NCBI RefSeq assembly: GCF_003943815.1
Contig: NZ_RJNA01000007.1
Location: 1 to 64,000, forward strand
Length of the DNA stretch: 64,000 nucleotides
Origin: Streptococcus cristatus
GTDB taxonomy: Bacteria; Bacillota; Bacilli; Lactobacillales; Streptococcaceae
Direction of reading: 5' to 3'
The position numbers and the translations under genes are program-made. The notes under the pieces were generated by a model, which saw nothing but the letters and a program-made list of their open reading frames with translations, ran no database searches and was not told the origin of the DNA. Numbering within the stretch: position 1 is the first letter of the stretch; each line of letters starts with the position of its first letter. Positions 9,501 through 16,655 of the stretch are shown piece after piece.

Positions 9501-9700
9501 GCCAGATGGGCACAGTACTTCTTCTTTTGAAAAAAATCACAGGAGCAGAAAACTGCATCATCATCTAGACTATAGCGTAGATTGTACTGATCCACGCGCG
9601 TGTATAAAAAGGAATCTTTGACGTCAAGAATTTCGACTTTTTTGCTGTCACAGAGGGCAATTCCTTCCGTTCGAATTTTACCTGGAATTAATTTAGCCAT
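6587..9700 (-). CDS. SWIM zinc-finger SNF2-family helicase/translocase
   Basis: ATP-driven double-strand DNA translocase of the Snf2/Rad54/RapA superfamily; the bacterial role is poorly defined. About 1037 residues. The N-terminus has a SWIM zinc motif (CSCDFFQKKKYCAH, about 50-63), followed by a long SNF2-associated helical region. The two RecA-like lobes follow: Walker A DDMGLGKTLQT (about 610), DEAQ box (about 705), SGTPIENH, and in the second lobe LIFSQFRGMLDI, LKAGGVGLNLTGAN and QAIGRAHRIGQ. The start at 9700 (MAKLIPGK) is preceded by AGGTGG; a GTG three codons earlier is less likely. It is followed after 41 bp by the unknown basic protein gene. Confidence 0.93.
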   Translation of the reverse strand: MAKLIPGKIRTEGIALCDSKKVEILDVKDSFLYTRVDQYNLRYSLDDDAVFCSCDFFQKKKYCAHLAALEYFLKNDSVGKDLLAKMTDKESSSQEAQKLVSFGSLFLDKILLDKSSQQMRYELSATGQEDAYTGQFLWSLRISRLPDERSYVVRDILSFLRTLNKGGHYQIGKNYYEPIRMENFDEASQDLLEFLRGLVTDYKGQDSSLVFPNAGRHLYFPASLFEEGVTRLMNLTSFRLEYSFYDYAEVFFQDLHEEAEIYQFEVQERENFFELLISEKNYKLLYGGQFIFHNQTFYQLTAQQTKLVKALQELPIEQERVKRLQFDVSEQSKLAVSLLEFKKIGRVTAPERLFIHDFTVDFNFYLGADKQVLLDLVFDYGSQTVTSREELINLPFASNFEREQQVFKAMLEAGFADDFISQRPPLRPEEIYRFFSVLIPRFRALGNVYLSDELQSLSQTAPPKVSISMNGGLLDIGFDFTGIDQSEVDDVLDSLLSQKDYFISKTGQVVIFDENSKRISQTLQQLRSKHSRNGVIQTHSLAAYQLSELFKDQERVDLSEDFRQLAYDLTHPEDFPLPKLKVQAELRDYQETGVKWLSILNKYGFGGILADDMGLGKTLQTISFLTAHLTKSKKVLILAPSSLIYNWSDEFAKFAPDLDVAVVYGLKNVRDAVIAEDHQITITSYASFRQDVEEYKGLHFDYLVLDEAQVMKNDQSKIAQYLRAFEVERTYALSGTPIENHLGELWSIFQIVLPGLLPSKKAFLKMPAETVARYIKPFVMRRKKEEVLQELPDLIEISYRNELADSQKTIYLALLKQMQERILHATEEEINRSKIEILSGLMRLRQICDTPKLFMDDYDGESGKLESLRELLEQIQDGEHRVLIFSQFRGMLDIIEQELNQMGMESFKITGSTPAKERQEMTKAFNQGERSAFLISLKAGGVGLNLTGANTVILVDLWWNPAVEAQAIGRAHRIGQERNVKVYRMITRGTIEEKIQELQDTKRNLVSTILDGAESRSSLSMEEIREILGISSESLEK

Positions 9701-9818
9701 ACCTACCACCTAACATTTATCCCTTTATTATACCATAGGACAGCTATAAAAATAAAATAGAATTTCTTTATTTGCAAACATTCTTTGAAGTAGAATAAGC
9801 GAGAGCTTTCTCTACAAC

Positions 9819-9845
9819 AAAGAGCCGTCCATTGGACAGCTCTTT
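9819..9845 (-). terminator. Terminator of hpf
   Basis: AAAGAGCTGTCC-aat-GGACGGCTCTTT on the minus strand forms a 12-bp stem with one G-U pair. It begins five bases after the hpf stop and is followed by a T-containing tract. Confidence 0.8.
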
Positions 9846-9849
9846 TACA

Positions 9850-10392
9850 TTATTTTACTTCTAACAAACCGATATCTCCATCTTCACGACGATAGATAAC
9901 ATTCGTTGTACTATCTTCAACATCTGTGTAGATGAAGAAGTCATGTCCCAACAAATCCATTTGCAAAATAGCTTCATCTAGATCCATTGGTTTCAAATCA
10001 ATATGCTTAGAACGTACTACTTTGGAAGATGCTGCATCAGCGTCTTCTACTAAAGCATCAGTGAACAACTGGCTAGTTGCAACCTTGTTCCGGTTTTTCT
10101 TTTCAATTTTTGTCTTATTCTTACGAATCTGACGTTCAATCTTATCGATAACTAGGTCGATAGATCCGTACATATCTTGCGAAACATCTTCTGCCCGAAG
10201 GGTAATAGAACCAAGAGGAATCGTTACTTCGACTTTCGCCGTCTTCTCCCGGTACACTTTCAAATTTATCCGTGCATCAAGTTCTTGCTCTGCTTGGAAA
10301 TACTTCTCAATCTTCTCAAGTTTAGAAACTACGTAGTCACGGAGAGCATCAGTTACTTCTAGGTTTTCACCACGGATACTATATTTAAGCAT
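9850..10392 (-). CDS. hpf: Ribosome hibernation promoting factor, long form
   Basis: Long-form HPF (YfiA/RaiA type) stops translation and pairs 70S ribosomes into 100S dimers in stationary phase. At 180 residues it has the N-terminal S30AE domain (1-105, MLKYSIRGENLEVTDALRDY, VEVTIPLGSITLRAE), a linker, and the C-terminal dimerisation domain (about 125-180, KPMDLDEAILQMDLLGHDFF). It is a single gene with its own promoter and terminator. A near-perfect cre overlaps the -10, suggesting CcpA repression during growth on preferred sugars. As I recall, CcpA control of the lactococcal homologue has been reported. Confidence 0.95.
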   Translation of the reverse strand: MLKYSIRGENLEVTDALRDYVVSKLEKIEKYFQAEQELDARINLKVYREKTAKVEVTIPLGSITLRAEDVSQDMYGSIDLVIDKIERQIRKNKTKIEKKNRNKVATSQLFTDALVEDADAASSKVVRSKHIDLKPMDLDEAILQMDLLGHDFFIYTDVEDSTTNVIYRREDGDIGLLEVK

Positions 10393-10436
10393 ATAAGTAC
10401 CTTCTTTCTAAACATAAATGTTTTATTTACAATATC

Positions 10437-10465
10437 ATTATAACGCTTTCATTCTTTTTTTGCAA
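10437..10465 (-). promoter_or_regulatory. hpf promoter with overlapping cre (CcpA) site
   Basis: The minus strand has TTGCAA (10460-10465), a 17-bp spacer and TATAAT (10437-10442). The sequence TGAAAGCGTTATAA (10438-10451) matches the cre consensus TGNAANCGNWNNCW at 13 of 14 positions and covers most of the -10, an ideal repressor position. Confidence 0.65.
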
Positions 10466-10473
10466 ATATTTTC

Positions 10474-11139
10474 TTATCTTGCGAGTGAAAATGTCAAAAC
10501 TTCTTTCACACCTGCTTCCAGCAATAATTCTCGAGCTAATTGCAAGGTTTTTCCAGTCGTATATACATCATCTATCAGAAGAATTTTTTCTGGCAGAAGG
10601 ACATCTTTTACCAATGTAAAACATTGCTGGCTTTTTAAACGTTCTTGGCGATTTTTACTGGATTGGGCAAGCGCATCCTGCTTTTCCAGCAACTGTTTAT
10701 AAGGCAAACCAGCCGCTTGCAAGAAGCCTTCCACCTGATTAAAACCTCGACTTTGGTATTTTTCAGGGCTGACTGGAATAGGAACCAGAGTATATTCTTT
10801 GAAGTTTCTGAGACTTTTTTTGAGAACTTCCGCAAAAACAAATCTCAGAAGATAATCTCCTTGAAACTTGTATTTGCTGAAGAAATCCTTCATCAAATCA
10901 TTATAAAGAAAGCAAGCCTGATGCTGCACCAAATAGCCTTGCGTTTCCCATATTTGACAATCCGAGCAGACTTTCGCTTCCCCATCCTTCCAGCAACGTG
11001 GGCAATGGATAGAGGAAATCGCTTCAAATCCTGCTCGACAATGTTTACAAATTGTATTTTGCTCTTTTTGTAATAAAATCAAGGAAGAAAAAGTCCTATT
11101 TTCTTCTACTGCCTGGCTGCATAACAAGCAATTTCTCAT
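10474..11139 (-). CDS. comFC: Competence protein ComFC, phosphoribosyltransferase-like
   Basis: Late competence protein needed for efficient transformation; it partners with ComFA in moving or processing incoming single-stranded DNA on the cytoplasmic side. At 221 residues it starts with four CxxC pairs (CLLC, CKHC, CPRC, CSDC; zinc ribbon) and ends with a PRTase domain containing ILLIDDVYTTGKTL (about 181-194). Its ATG overlaps the comFA stop by 4 bp, so the two are translationally coupled and share the SigX promoter upstream of comFA. No separate promoter is needed. Confidence 0.93.
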   Translation of the reverse strand: MRNCLLCSQAVEENRTFSSLILLQKEQNTICKHCRAGFEAISSIHCPRCWKDGEAKVCSDCQIWETQGYLVQHQACFLYNDLMKDFFSKYKFQGDYLLRFVFAEVLKKSLRNFKEYTLVPIPVSPEKYQSRGFNQVEGFLQAAGLPYKQLLEKQDALAQSSKNRQERLKSQQCFTLVKDVLLPEKILLIDDVYTTGKTLQLARELLLEAGVKEVLTFSLAR

Positions 11140-12437
11140 AGGCCGGCCTCCTTGTTCATCAGTTTGATTTCACGAATCGCTTTTTCGATTGAATGTGTGG
11201 TACCATCGTGAAAGAAGAATAAATCTCCCGTTGGCCTCTCCATACTACGTCCCACTCGGCCAGAAATCTGAACCAAGGCGCTACGACTAAAGAGGCGATG
11301 GTTGGCTTCCAGAACAAAGACATCTACACAGGGAAAGGTCACACCACGCTCTAGGATGGTCGTCGTGACTAGAATAGTAATTTCTCGTTTGCGAAACTCT
11401 TCAACGATTTCTAGACGATTTTCAGTTGTCGAAGCCACAAATCCGACTCTTTCCGCTGGAAATATCTCCTCCAAAACTTGCGCAAATTCTTGACCTCTTT
11501 TGATTTCCGAGGCAAAGATCAGTAAGGGAAAGCCTGTTTTTCTCTGTCTCTCGATATACTTCTTCAATTTAGGTGGTAGTTTCTTTTTTGCTAGATATTT
11601 TTGAAAATCTGCCAGCCAAACTTTTTGGGGCACAATCAAAGGATTGCCATGGAAGCGACGAGGAAGACTAAGTCGTTTTAATTCTCCTTTTTGAACTTTT
11701 TTATCTAGCTCATCCGTCGAAGTGGCAGTTAAGAAAATCGTCGTTCCCTCCTCCTTGACTGACTGCTCCACGGCATGGTAGAGTACAGGATTGTCCACAT
11801 AAGGAAAAGCATCTACCTCGTCCACAATCAGCAAATCAAAGGCTTGATAAAATCTGAGGAGCTGATGGGTAGTAGCAATGACCAAGGGACTACGAAAATA
11901 TGGCTCGGATTCCCCATGCAAAAGCGAAATCGGGCAGGCAAAATCCAGCTTGAGCCGGCGATAAAGCTCCAAACAGACATCAATCCGAGGGCTGGCTAGG
12001 CAAACGGCACCTCCACGATCAATCACTTCTGCAATCACCTGATAAATCATTTCCGTTTTGCCCGCCCCAGTCACTGCATGGACTAGGCTATTCTGTTTTT
12101 GAGCAACTGACTCTAACAGTCCCTGAGAAACTTTCGCTTGAAAGGCTGTTAATTGTCCCTGCCACTTGAGTACCTGATTTTCTGGGAAATCTTCCTGTGG
12201 AAAATAGTAGAGTTCTTGATCACTCCGAACTCTCCCCAAAATCAAGCATTCCCTGCAATAGTAGGCATTGACAGGTAGTTGGTAGTTCTCCTTGTCCACT
12301 TGAGAGCCACAGCGGCCGCAAAACAACTTCTTCCTTTCCTCTCGCATACTGGGCAGTCGCTGGGCCTGCAAGCGCAGCTCAGGGCTGAGCTGATCCTTTG
12401 TAAATATTCTACCTAGGCAATCATTTCTTTCTAACAT
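11136..12437 (-). CDS. comFA: Competence DNA uptake ATPase ComFA
   Basis: DEAD-box-like ATPase that helps drive transforming single-stranded DNA through the ComEC channel. The 433 residues include an N-terminal zinc site (CGRC and CREC, about 40-69), Walker A AVTGAGKTEMIY (about 120-131), the DEVD box (about 206), the TATSTDE motif, and the C-terminal lobe ending ISGRVGRSMERPTGD. A SigX cin-box lies only seven bases before the ATG, with no Shine-Dalgarno between them. Translation probably starts on a leaderless message. Length and start match the pneumococcal protein from memory (LGR-F-T near residue 8). Confidence 0.95.
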   Translation of the reverse strand: MLERNDCLGRIFTKDQLSPELRLQAQRLPSMREERKKLFCGRCGSQVDKENYQLPVNAYYCRECLILGRVRSDQELYYFPQEDFPENQVLKWQGQLTAFQAKVSQGLLESVAQKQNSLVHAVTGAGKTEMIYQVIAEVIDRGGAVCLASPRIDVCLELYRRLKLDFACPISLLHGESEPYFRSPLVIATTHQLLRFYQAFDLLIVDEVDAFPYVDNPVLYHAVEQSVKEEGTTIFLTATSTDELDKKVQKGELKRLSLPRRFHGNPLIVPQKVWLADFQKYLAKKKLPPKLKKYIERQRKTGFPLLIFASEIKRGQEFAQVLEEIFPAERVGFVASTTENRLEIVEEFRKREITILVTTTILERGVTFPCVDVFVLEANHRLFSRSALVQISGRVGRSMERPTGDLFFFHDGTTHSIEKAIREIKLMNKEAGL

Positions 12438-12444
12438 ACTTTTT

Positions 12445-12452
12445 TATTCGTA
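12445..12452 (-). promoter_or_regulatory. SigX (ComX) cin-box for comFA-comFC
   Basis: The minus strand reads TACGAATA, an exact match to the streptococcal late-competence box, preceded by a T-rich run. It is seven bases from the comFA ATG (12437). This places the operon in the ComX regulon. Confidence 0.9.
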
Positions 12453-12458
12453 AAACTT

Positions 12459-12487
12459 TTGGAAAAATCTATTTTTTTGTGTACAAT
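12459..12487 (+). promoter_or_regulatory. Promoter of yigZ, -10 six bases before the ATG
   Basis: TTGGAA (12459-12464), 17-bp spacer, TACAAT (12482-12487). The predicted transcription start falls on or next to the A of the ATG at 12494, implying a leaderless transcript. Confidence 0.55.
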
Positions 12488-12493
12488 AAAACT

Positions 12494-13129
12494 ATGGAAT
12501 ATAGAACAATTAGACAAGACGGCCAAGCCCAAGAAGAAATTAAAAAATCTCGTTTCATTTGCCACGCCAAGCGCGTTTACTCAGAAGAGGAAGCCAGGGA
12601 TTTTATTGCTGCTATCAAAAAAGAGCACTATAAAGCCACTCATAATTGCTCTGCTTTTATTGTCGGGGAGAAAAGTGAAATCAAACGAACCAGTGATGAC
12701 GGCGAGCCCAGTGGTACGGCAGGCATTCCTATGCTAGGTGTCATGGAGAATCACCAGGTGACCAATGTCTGCTTTGTGGTCACGCGCTATTTTGGTGGGA
12801 TTAAGCTAGGAGCTGGTGGGCTCATTCGGGCTTATGCTGGCAGCGTCGCTTTGGCAATTAAAGAAATTGGCCTGATCGAAATCAAAGAACAGGCGGGCCT
12901 GCGCCTCAAAATATATTACAGCCAGTACCAAAACTTCGATAACTTTTTAAAAGCTGAAGATCTGATCGAATTCGATACAGAGTTCACAGATCTAGTTGCC
13001 ACAACCATCTATATCGACAAGCAGGAAAAAGAAACGCTAGAGCAGAAATTAGTTGAATTTTTCAATGGAAAAATCCAAATTGACGATCAAGGTTTGCGCG
13101 AGGTTGAAATTCCTTTAACAGTTGAATAA
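12494..13129 (+). CDS. yigZ: YigZ/IMPACT-family protein
   Basis: A 211-residue member of the UPF0029 (IMPACT) family. The yeast/mammalian relatives modulate Gcn2 signalling; the bacterial function is not settled. The N-terminal domain carries the family signature around SDDGEPSGTAGIPMLGV (about 65-81) and FGGIKLGAGGLIRAY (about 98-112). The C-terminal part is the DUF1949 ferredoxin-like domain. The start at 12494 (MEYRTIRQDG) matches the family; the frame opens 15 bases earlier at a GTG. No ribosome site precedes the ATG. The gene is divergent from comFA with 56 bp between starts. Confidence 0.9.
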   Translation: MEYRTIRQDGQAQEEIKKSRFICHAKRVYSEEEARDFIAAIKKEHYKATHNCSAFIVGEKSEIKRTSDDGEPSGTAGIPMLGVMENHQVTNVCFVVTRYFGGIKLGAGGLIRAYAGSVALAIKEIGLIEIKEQAGLRLKIYYSQYQNFDNFLKAEDLIEFDTEFTDLVATTIYIDKQEKETLEQKLVEFFNGKIQIDDQGLREVEIPLTVE

Positions 13130-13135
13130 TCTTAA

Positions 13136-13185
13136 GGGCTAGGCCTAGTGATAAAGAATTTTTATCGTGGCCATAGCTTTTTTAT
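13136..13185 (+). terminator. Terminator of yigZ
   Basis: GCTAGGCC (13138-13145) pairs with GGCCATAGC (13169-13177), with an inner GATAAA/TTTATC stem, followed by six T residues. Confidence 0.75.
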
Positions 13186-13187
13186 AT

Positions 13188-13216
13188 TTTACAAAGTGCC
13201 ACTTTCAGCTTATACT
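13188..13216 (+). promoter_or_regulatory. Promoter of cysK
   Basis: TTTACA (13188-13193), 17-bp spacer, TATACT (13211-13216), 29 bp before the cysK ATG. Confidence 0.7.
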
Positions 13217-13245
13217 AGTCTCATTAAAGTATTGAGGTAGGAAAA

Positions 13246-14175
13246 ATGGCAAACATTTATCAAAATATCACAGAATTAGTTGGAAGAACGCCAATTGTTA
13301 AACTTAATAATATTGTTCCTGAAGGAGCCGCTGAAGTTTATGTCAAGTTAGAAGCCTTCAACCCTGGCTCTTCTGTCAAAGACCGGATTGCTCTCAGTAT
13401 GATTGAGGCCGCTGAACGCGATGGCCTTATCAAGCCTGGCGATACTATTGTGGAAGCAACCAGCGGAAATACTGGTATTGGTCTTTCATGGGTTGGAGCA
13501 GCTAAAGGCTACAAGGTTGTCATTGTGATGCCAGAAACTATGAGTGTGGAGCGCCGCAAGATTATCCAAGCTTATGGAGCGGAGCTAGTTTTGACTCCGG
13601 GTAGCGAAGGAATGAAAGGCGCTATTGCCAAGGCAGAAGAAATCGCTAAAGAACGAAATGGCTGGTTGCCACTGCAGTTTAACAATCCGGCTAATCCAGA
13701 GGTTCACGAACGAACAACAGGAGCAGAAGTTATCGCTGCTTTCGGTGAAACTGGACTGGACGCTTTTGTCGGTGGTGTCGGAACTGGTGGGACTATCTCT
13801 GGTGTCTCTCATGCTCTTAAAAAAGCGAATCCAAATGTCCAAATCTATGCGGTTGAAGCGGATGAATCTGCTATCCTTTCTGGTGAGAAACCAGGTCCTC
13901 ACAAAATCCAAGGACTTTCAGCTGGCTTCATTCCAGAGACCTTGGATACAGCATCCTATGATGGTATTGTCCGCGTGACTTCTGATCAAGCGCTAGAGTT
14001 AGGACGCCATATTGGTGGTCAGGAAGGTTTCCTAGTCGGAATTTCATCTGCTGCGGCTATTTTTGCAGCCATCGAAGTCGCTAAAAAACTAGGAGCTGGT
14101 AAGAAAGTCCTTGCCCTAGCACCTGATAATGGTGAACGTTACCTATCTACCGCTCTCTACGAATTTGACGCTTAA
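13246..14175 (+). CDS. cysK: Cysteine synthase A (O-acetylserine sulfhydrylase)
   Basis: PLP enzyme that makes L-cysteine from O-acetyl-L-serine and sulfide. The 309 residues match the family. The PLP lysine is in [10 protein letters not shown] (about residue 45), the substrate loop is [11 protein letters not shown] (about 69-79), the phosphate-binding glycine loop is [10 protein letters not shown] (about 178-187), and the C-terminal serine motif is VGISSAAA. A good ribosome site (GAGG, with AGG nearer) precedes ATG 13246. The gene is monocistronic, with its own promoter and a bidirectional terminator. The serine precursor can come from the serC-serA genes elsewhere in the window. Confidence 0.97.
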   Translation: MANIYQNITELVGRTPIVKLNNIVPEGAAEVYVKLEAFNPGSSVKDRIALSMIEAAERDGLIKPGDTIVEATSGNTGIGLSWVGAAKGYKVVIVMPETMSVERRKIIQAYGAELVLTPGSEGMKGAIAKAEEIAKERNGWLPLQFNNPANPEVHERTTGAEVIAAFGETGLDAFVGGVGTGGTISGVSHALKKANPNVQIYAVEADESAILSGEKPGPHKIQGLSAGFIPETLDTASYDGIVRVTSDQALELGRHIGGQEGFLVGISSAAAIFAAIEVAKKLGAGKKVLALAPDNGERYLSTALYEFDA

Positions 14176-14193
14176 TCGTGAAAAGAGTTAACA

Positions 14194-14226
14194 AAATTCC
14201 TACCCGTTTGGGTAGGAATTTTTTAC
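14194..14226. terminator. Bidirectional terminator between cysK and the S1-domain gene
   Basis: AAATTCCTACCC - GTTT - GGGTAGGAATTT is a perfect 12-bp stem flanked by A residues on the left and T residues on the right. It can end both the rightward cysK transcript and the leftward-read gene ending at 14223. Confidence 0.9.
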
Positions 14227-14585
14227 TCTTTTTGTTCTTTCAGAAAAGCTTTGGCTTCCCCTATCCAGATTGGCAATTGCTTACCTAAGGGCGCAAATCC
14301 AATTTTACAACGATCATTTGAAAAGCGATGTCGTCTCGGTAAACGATGTTTTTCCTCCTCCAAAGTTCGCATCGATAAGCTGGCCTTACCAGAAAACTCA
14401 TCATAATCTACTACCTGCACAAGAACCTGATCACCAATTTTCAAAATATCGTGAATATTGTCGATATAGCCCGTCCGAATCTCAGAAATATGAATGAGCC
14501 CGATCAGACCGCTTTCTAGTTCGACAAAGGCACCGTAGGGCTGAATCCCTGTAATTTTACCCTTTAACTTATCTCCGATTTTCAT
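14223..14585 (-). CDS. cvfD: S1-domain RNA-binding protein (CvfD/YugI/GSP13 family)
   Basis: A small RNA-binding protein with one S1 (OB-fold) domain at residues 1-73 (KGKITGIQPYGAFVEL, GLIHISEI, ASLSMRTL), then a basic tail with a short C-terminal domain. 120 residues. The pneumococcal homologue, CvfD, is a post-transcriptional regulator affecting cold growth and virulence; the role here is inferred from family. The start codon overlaps the stop of the HAD-cyclophilin gene by one base (TAATG), so the two are translationally coupled. It is the last gene of a run that starts at liaF. Confidence 0.85.
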   Translation of the reverse strand: MKIGDKLKGKITGIQPYGAFVELESGLIGLIHISEIRTGYIDNIHDILKIGDQVLVQVVDYDEFSGKASLSMRTLEEEKHRLPRRHRFSNDRCKIGFAPLGKQLPIWIGEAKAFLKEQKE

Positions 14586-15985
14586 TAGTCTATAACCTCA
14601 ATCGTCTCAATAACAACATCCTCAAGCGGTTTATCCATTGAAGCTGTCTCAACTGCTGCGATCTTGTCCAGAACTTCATAAGAAGCCTCATCCACCAGTT
14701 GACCAAATACAGTATGTCGGCGATCCAAATGCGGTGTCCCGCCCTTGCTAGCATAAACTTCAGCGATTGGCTTTGGCCATCCTCCCCGAGTCAATTCCTT
14801 GGTTGAATAAGGAAGACTGCTATTTTGGACAATAAAGAACTGACTGCCATTGGTATTTGGTCCAGCATTCGCCATTGATAGGGCACCACGAATGTTATAA
14901 AGTTCGGGTGAAAACTCATCTTCAAAGCGTTCGCCGTAGATAGACTCTCCGCCCATACCAGTACCTGTCGGATCGCCCCCTTGAATCATAAAATCTTTGA
15001 TAACTCGATGGAAGATTACTCCGTTATAGTAGCTATCCTTTGATAAGGCGATAAAGTTGGCAACTGTTTTGGGTGCTTGCTCTGGGAAGAGTTGAATCTT
15101 CAGTTCACCATGATTTGTCTTGATCTTTGCAATTGGACCTTGAACCTCGTCAAGATGGAGCTGTGGGAAGGTTAATTCTTTCTCCACCATGCCCAATTGT
15201 TCCAAGACGTCAAAGATGCCGTCTTCTTCGACCGTTTTTGTGATAAAATCAGCCTTTTTCTGCAATTCCTCATGGGAAACTCCCATAGCAATACTGAGCC
15301 CTGCATAGTCAAATAATTCTAAATCATTGAGTCCGTCGCCAAAAACTAAGACATTTTCTGGTTTGAAATCGAGGTGCTCCACGACCTTGGCAACGCCAGC
15401 TGCCTTTGAACCTTCTTTCGGTACGACATCCGATGAATACTCATGCCAACGTACCATACGGAGAGACTTGGCCAAATCTTCTGGCAACTGCAAACTGTCA
15501 CCTACATCCTCAAAAGTCCACATTTGATAGATTTCATGATCTTGGTAAAAATCAGGATTGACAGCCAGATCTGGATAAATGATATCAATTGCTGACGAAA
15601 TCATCGGATTACGAACAGACAAAGCCGCTTCATGACTACCTACCAAACCGTACTCAATGCCCACTTCCTTGGTCCAGGAAATGTAGGATTCCACGCATTC
15701 TTGCGGAACGACCGTTTTAGCAATGACTTCGCCTTTTCTATTTTCAACATAAGCCCCATTCAAGGTAACAAAAAAATCAGGATCCAAGTCACGAATTTCT
15801 GGAACAACTCCAAAAATGCCACGACCAGAAGCAATTCCTGTCAGAATTCCCTTTTCTCTCAGTTGCTTAAATACAACTTTGATCGATTCTGGGATGAAGC
15901 CCGTTTCCTTGACCCGCAAAGTATCATCGATATCAAAGAAAACAATCTTAATCTTTTTCGCCTTATATTTTAATTTTGCCTTCAT
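14585..15985 (-). CDS. Fused HAD-family phosphatase and cyclophilin-type peptidyl-prolyl isomerase
   Basis: A bifunctional protein of about 466 residues. Residues about 10-265 are a Cof-type HAD hydrolase (FFDIDDTLR, with catalytic Asp pair; ASGRG; FGDGLNDLELFDYAG), acting on phosphorylated small molecules. Residues about 285-466 are a cyclophilin domain (VIFHRVIKDFMIQGGDPTGTG, GALSMANAGPNTNGSQFFI, HTVFGQLVD), which isomerises X-Pro bonds. No signal peptide, so it is cytoplasmic. The start at 15985 has GAGG (AAAGAGGAAAAT) upstream; the frame extends to 16045 but lacks a ribosome site there and would overlap liaR. A similar fusion occurs in pneumococcus from memory. It follows liaR by 37 bp. 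Confidence 0.92.
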   Translation of the reverse strand: MKAKLKYKAKKIKIVFFDIDDTLRVKETGFIPESIKVVFKQLREKGILTGIASGRGIFGVVPEIRDLDPDFFVTLNGAYVENRKGEVIAKTVVPQECVESYISWTKEVGIEYGLVGSHEAALSVRNPMISSAIDIIYPDLAVNPDFYQDHEIYQMWTFEDVGDSLQLPEDLAKSLRMVRWHEYSSDVVPKEGSKAAGVAKVVEHLDFKPENVLVFGDGLNDLELFDYAGLSIAMGVSHEELQKKADFITKTVEEDGIFDVLEQLGMVEKELTFPQLHLDEVQGPIAKIKTNHGELKIQLFPEQAPKTVANFIALSKDSYYNGVIFHRVIKDFMIQGGDPTGTGMGGESIYGERFEDEFSPELYNIRGALSMANAGPNTNGSQFFIVQNSSLPYSTKELTRGGWPKPIAEVYASKGGTPHLDRRHTVFGQLVDEASYEVLDKIAAVETASMDKPLEDVVIETIEVID

Positions 15986-16022
15986 ATTTTCCTCTTTCAA
16001 TTTAATCTCTTCTATTATATCA

Positions 16023-16655
16023 TTAAAAATCGTCTTGCGGAACAAGATGATGCTGAAAAGCGTAGACGACTGCCTGGGTTCGATCGCTCACTTCCAGCTT
16101 GGATAAAATATTGGACACATGCGTCTTGACCGTTTTCAAGGAAATAAAGAGCTCATCAGCAATCCGCTGGTTTTCATAACCCTTAGCTAGAAGCCCCAAA
16201 ATATCCCGCTCCCGCGCTGTTAAATCCTCGTAAAGCTCTATATGATTTCGATGGTATTCGACCTTCTTGCTGACTTCTGTTTCAATGGCAAATTCACCCT
16301 TTGCAACCTTTCTGACGGCATGGAGAATTTCATCCGCACTAGAAGTCTTCAACATATAGCCACGGGCACCAGCATCCAACACAGGATAGATTTTTTCATT
16401 GTCCAGATAGGAAGTCAAGATTAAAATCTTTGCCTCTGGCCATTCTTTCAAGATAGCCAAGGTAGCATCAATGCCGCTCATCTCCGGCATGACGATATCC
16501 ATCATAATCACATCTGGACGGCCTTCCAGAGCCTTTTCGACACCTTCTCTACCATTGGTAGCTTCTGTTACTTCTTCAATATCGTCCTGTAATTCAAAAA
16601 AGCTTTTCAAGCCCAATCTGACCATTTGATGGTCATCCACTAGTAATATTCTCAT
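16023..16655 (-). CDS. liaR: Response regulator LiaR (VraR family)
   Basis: NarL/LuxR-type response regulator of the cell-envelope stress system. The receiver domain (1-120) has DD at 7-8 and phospho-acceptor D53 in MMDIVMPEM. The C-terminal LuxR helix-turn-helix (about 145-205) contains LTARERDILGLLAKGYENQRIADELFIS in pieces, ending VKTHVSNILSKLEV. It responds to lipid II-interfering antibiotics in relatives. Its ATG lies within the end of liaS (23-bp overlap), giving coupled translation in liaF-liaS-liaR order. Confidence 0.95.
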   Translation of the reverse strand: MRILLVDDHQMVRLGLKSFFELQDDIEEVTEATNGREGVEKALEGRPDVIMMDIVMPEMSGIDATLAILKEWPEAKILILTSYLDNEKIYPVLDAGARGYMLKTSSADEILHAVRKVAKGEFAIETEVSKKVEYHRNHIELYEDLTARERDILGLLAKGYENQRIADELFISLKTVKTHVSNILSKLEVSDRTQAVVYAFQHHLVPQDDF

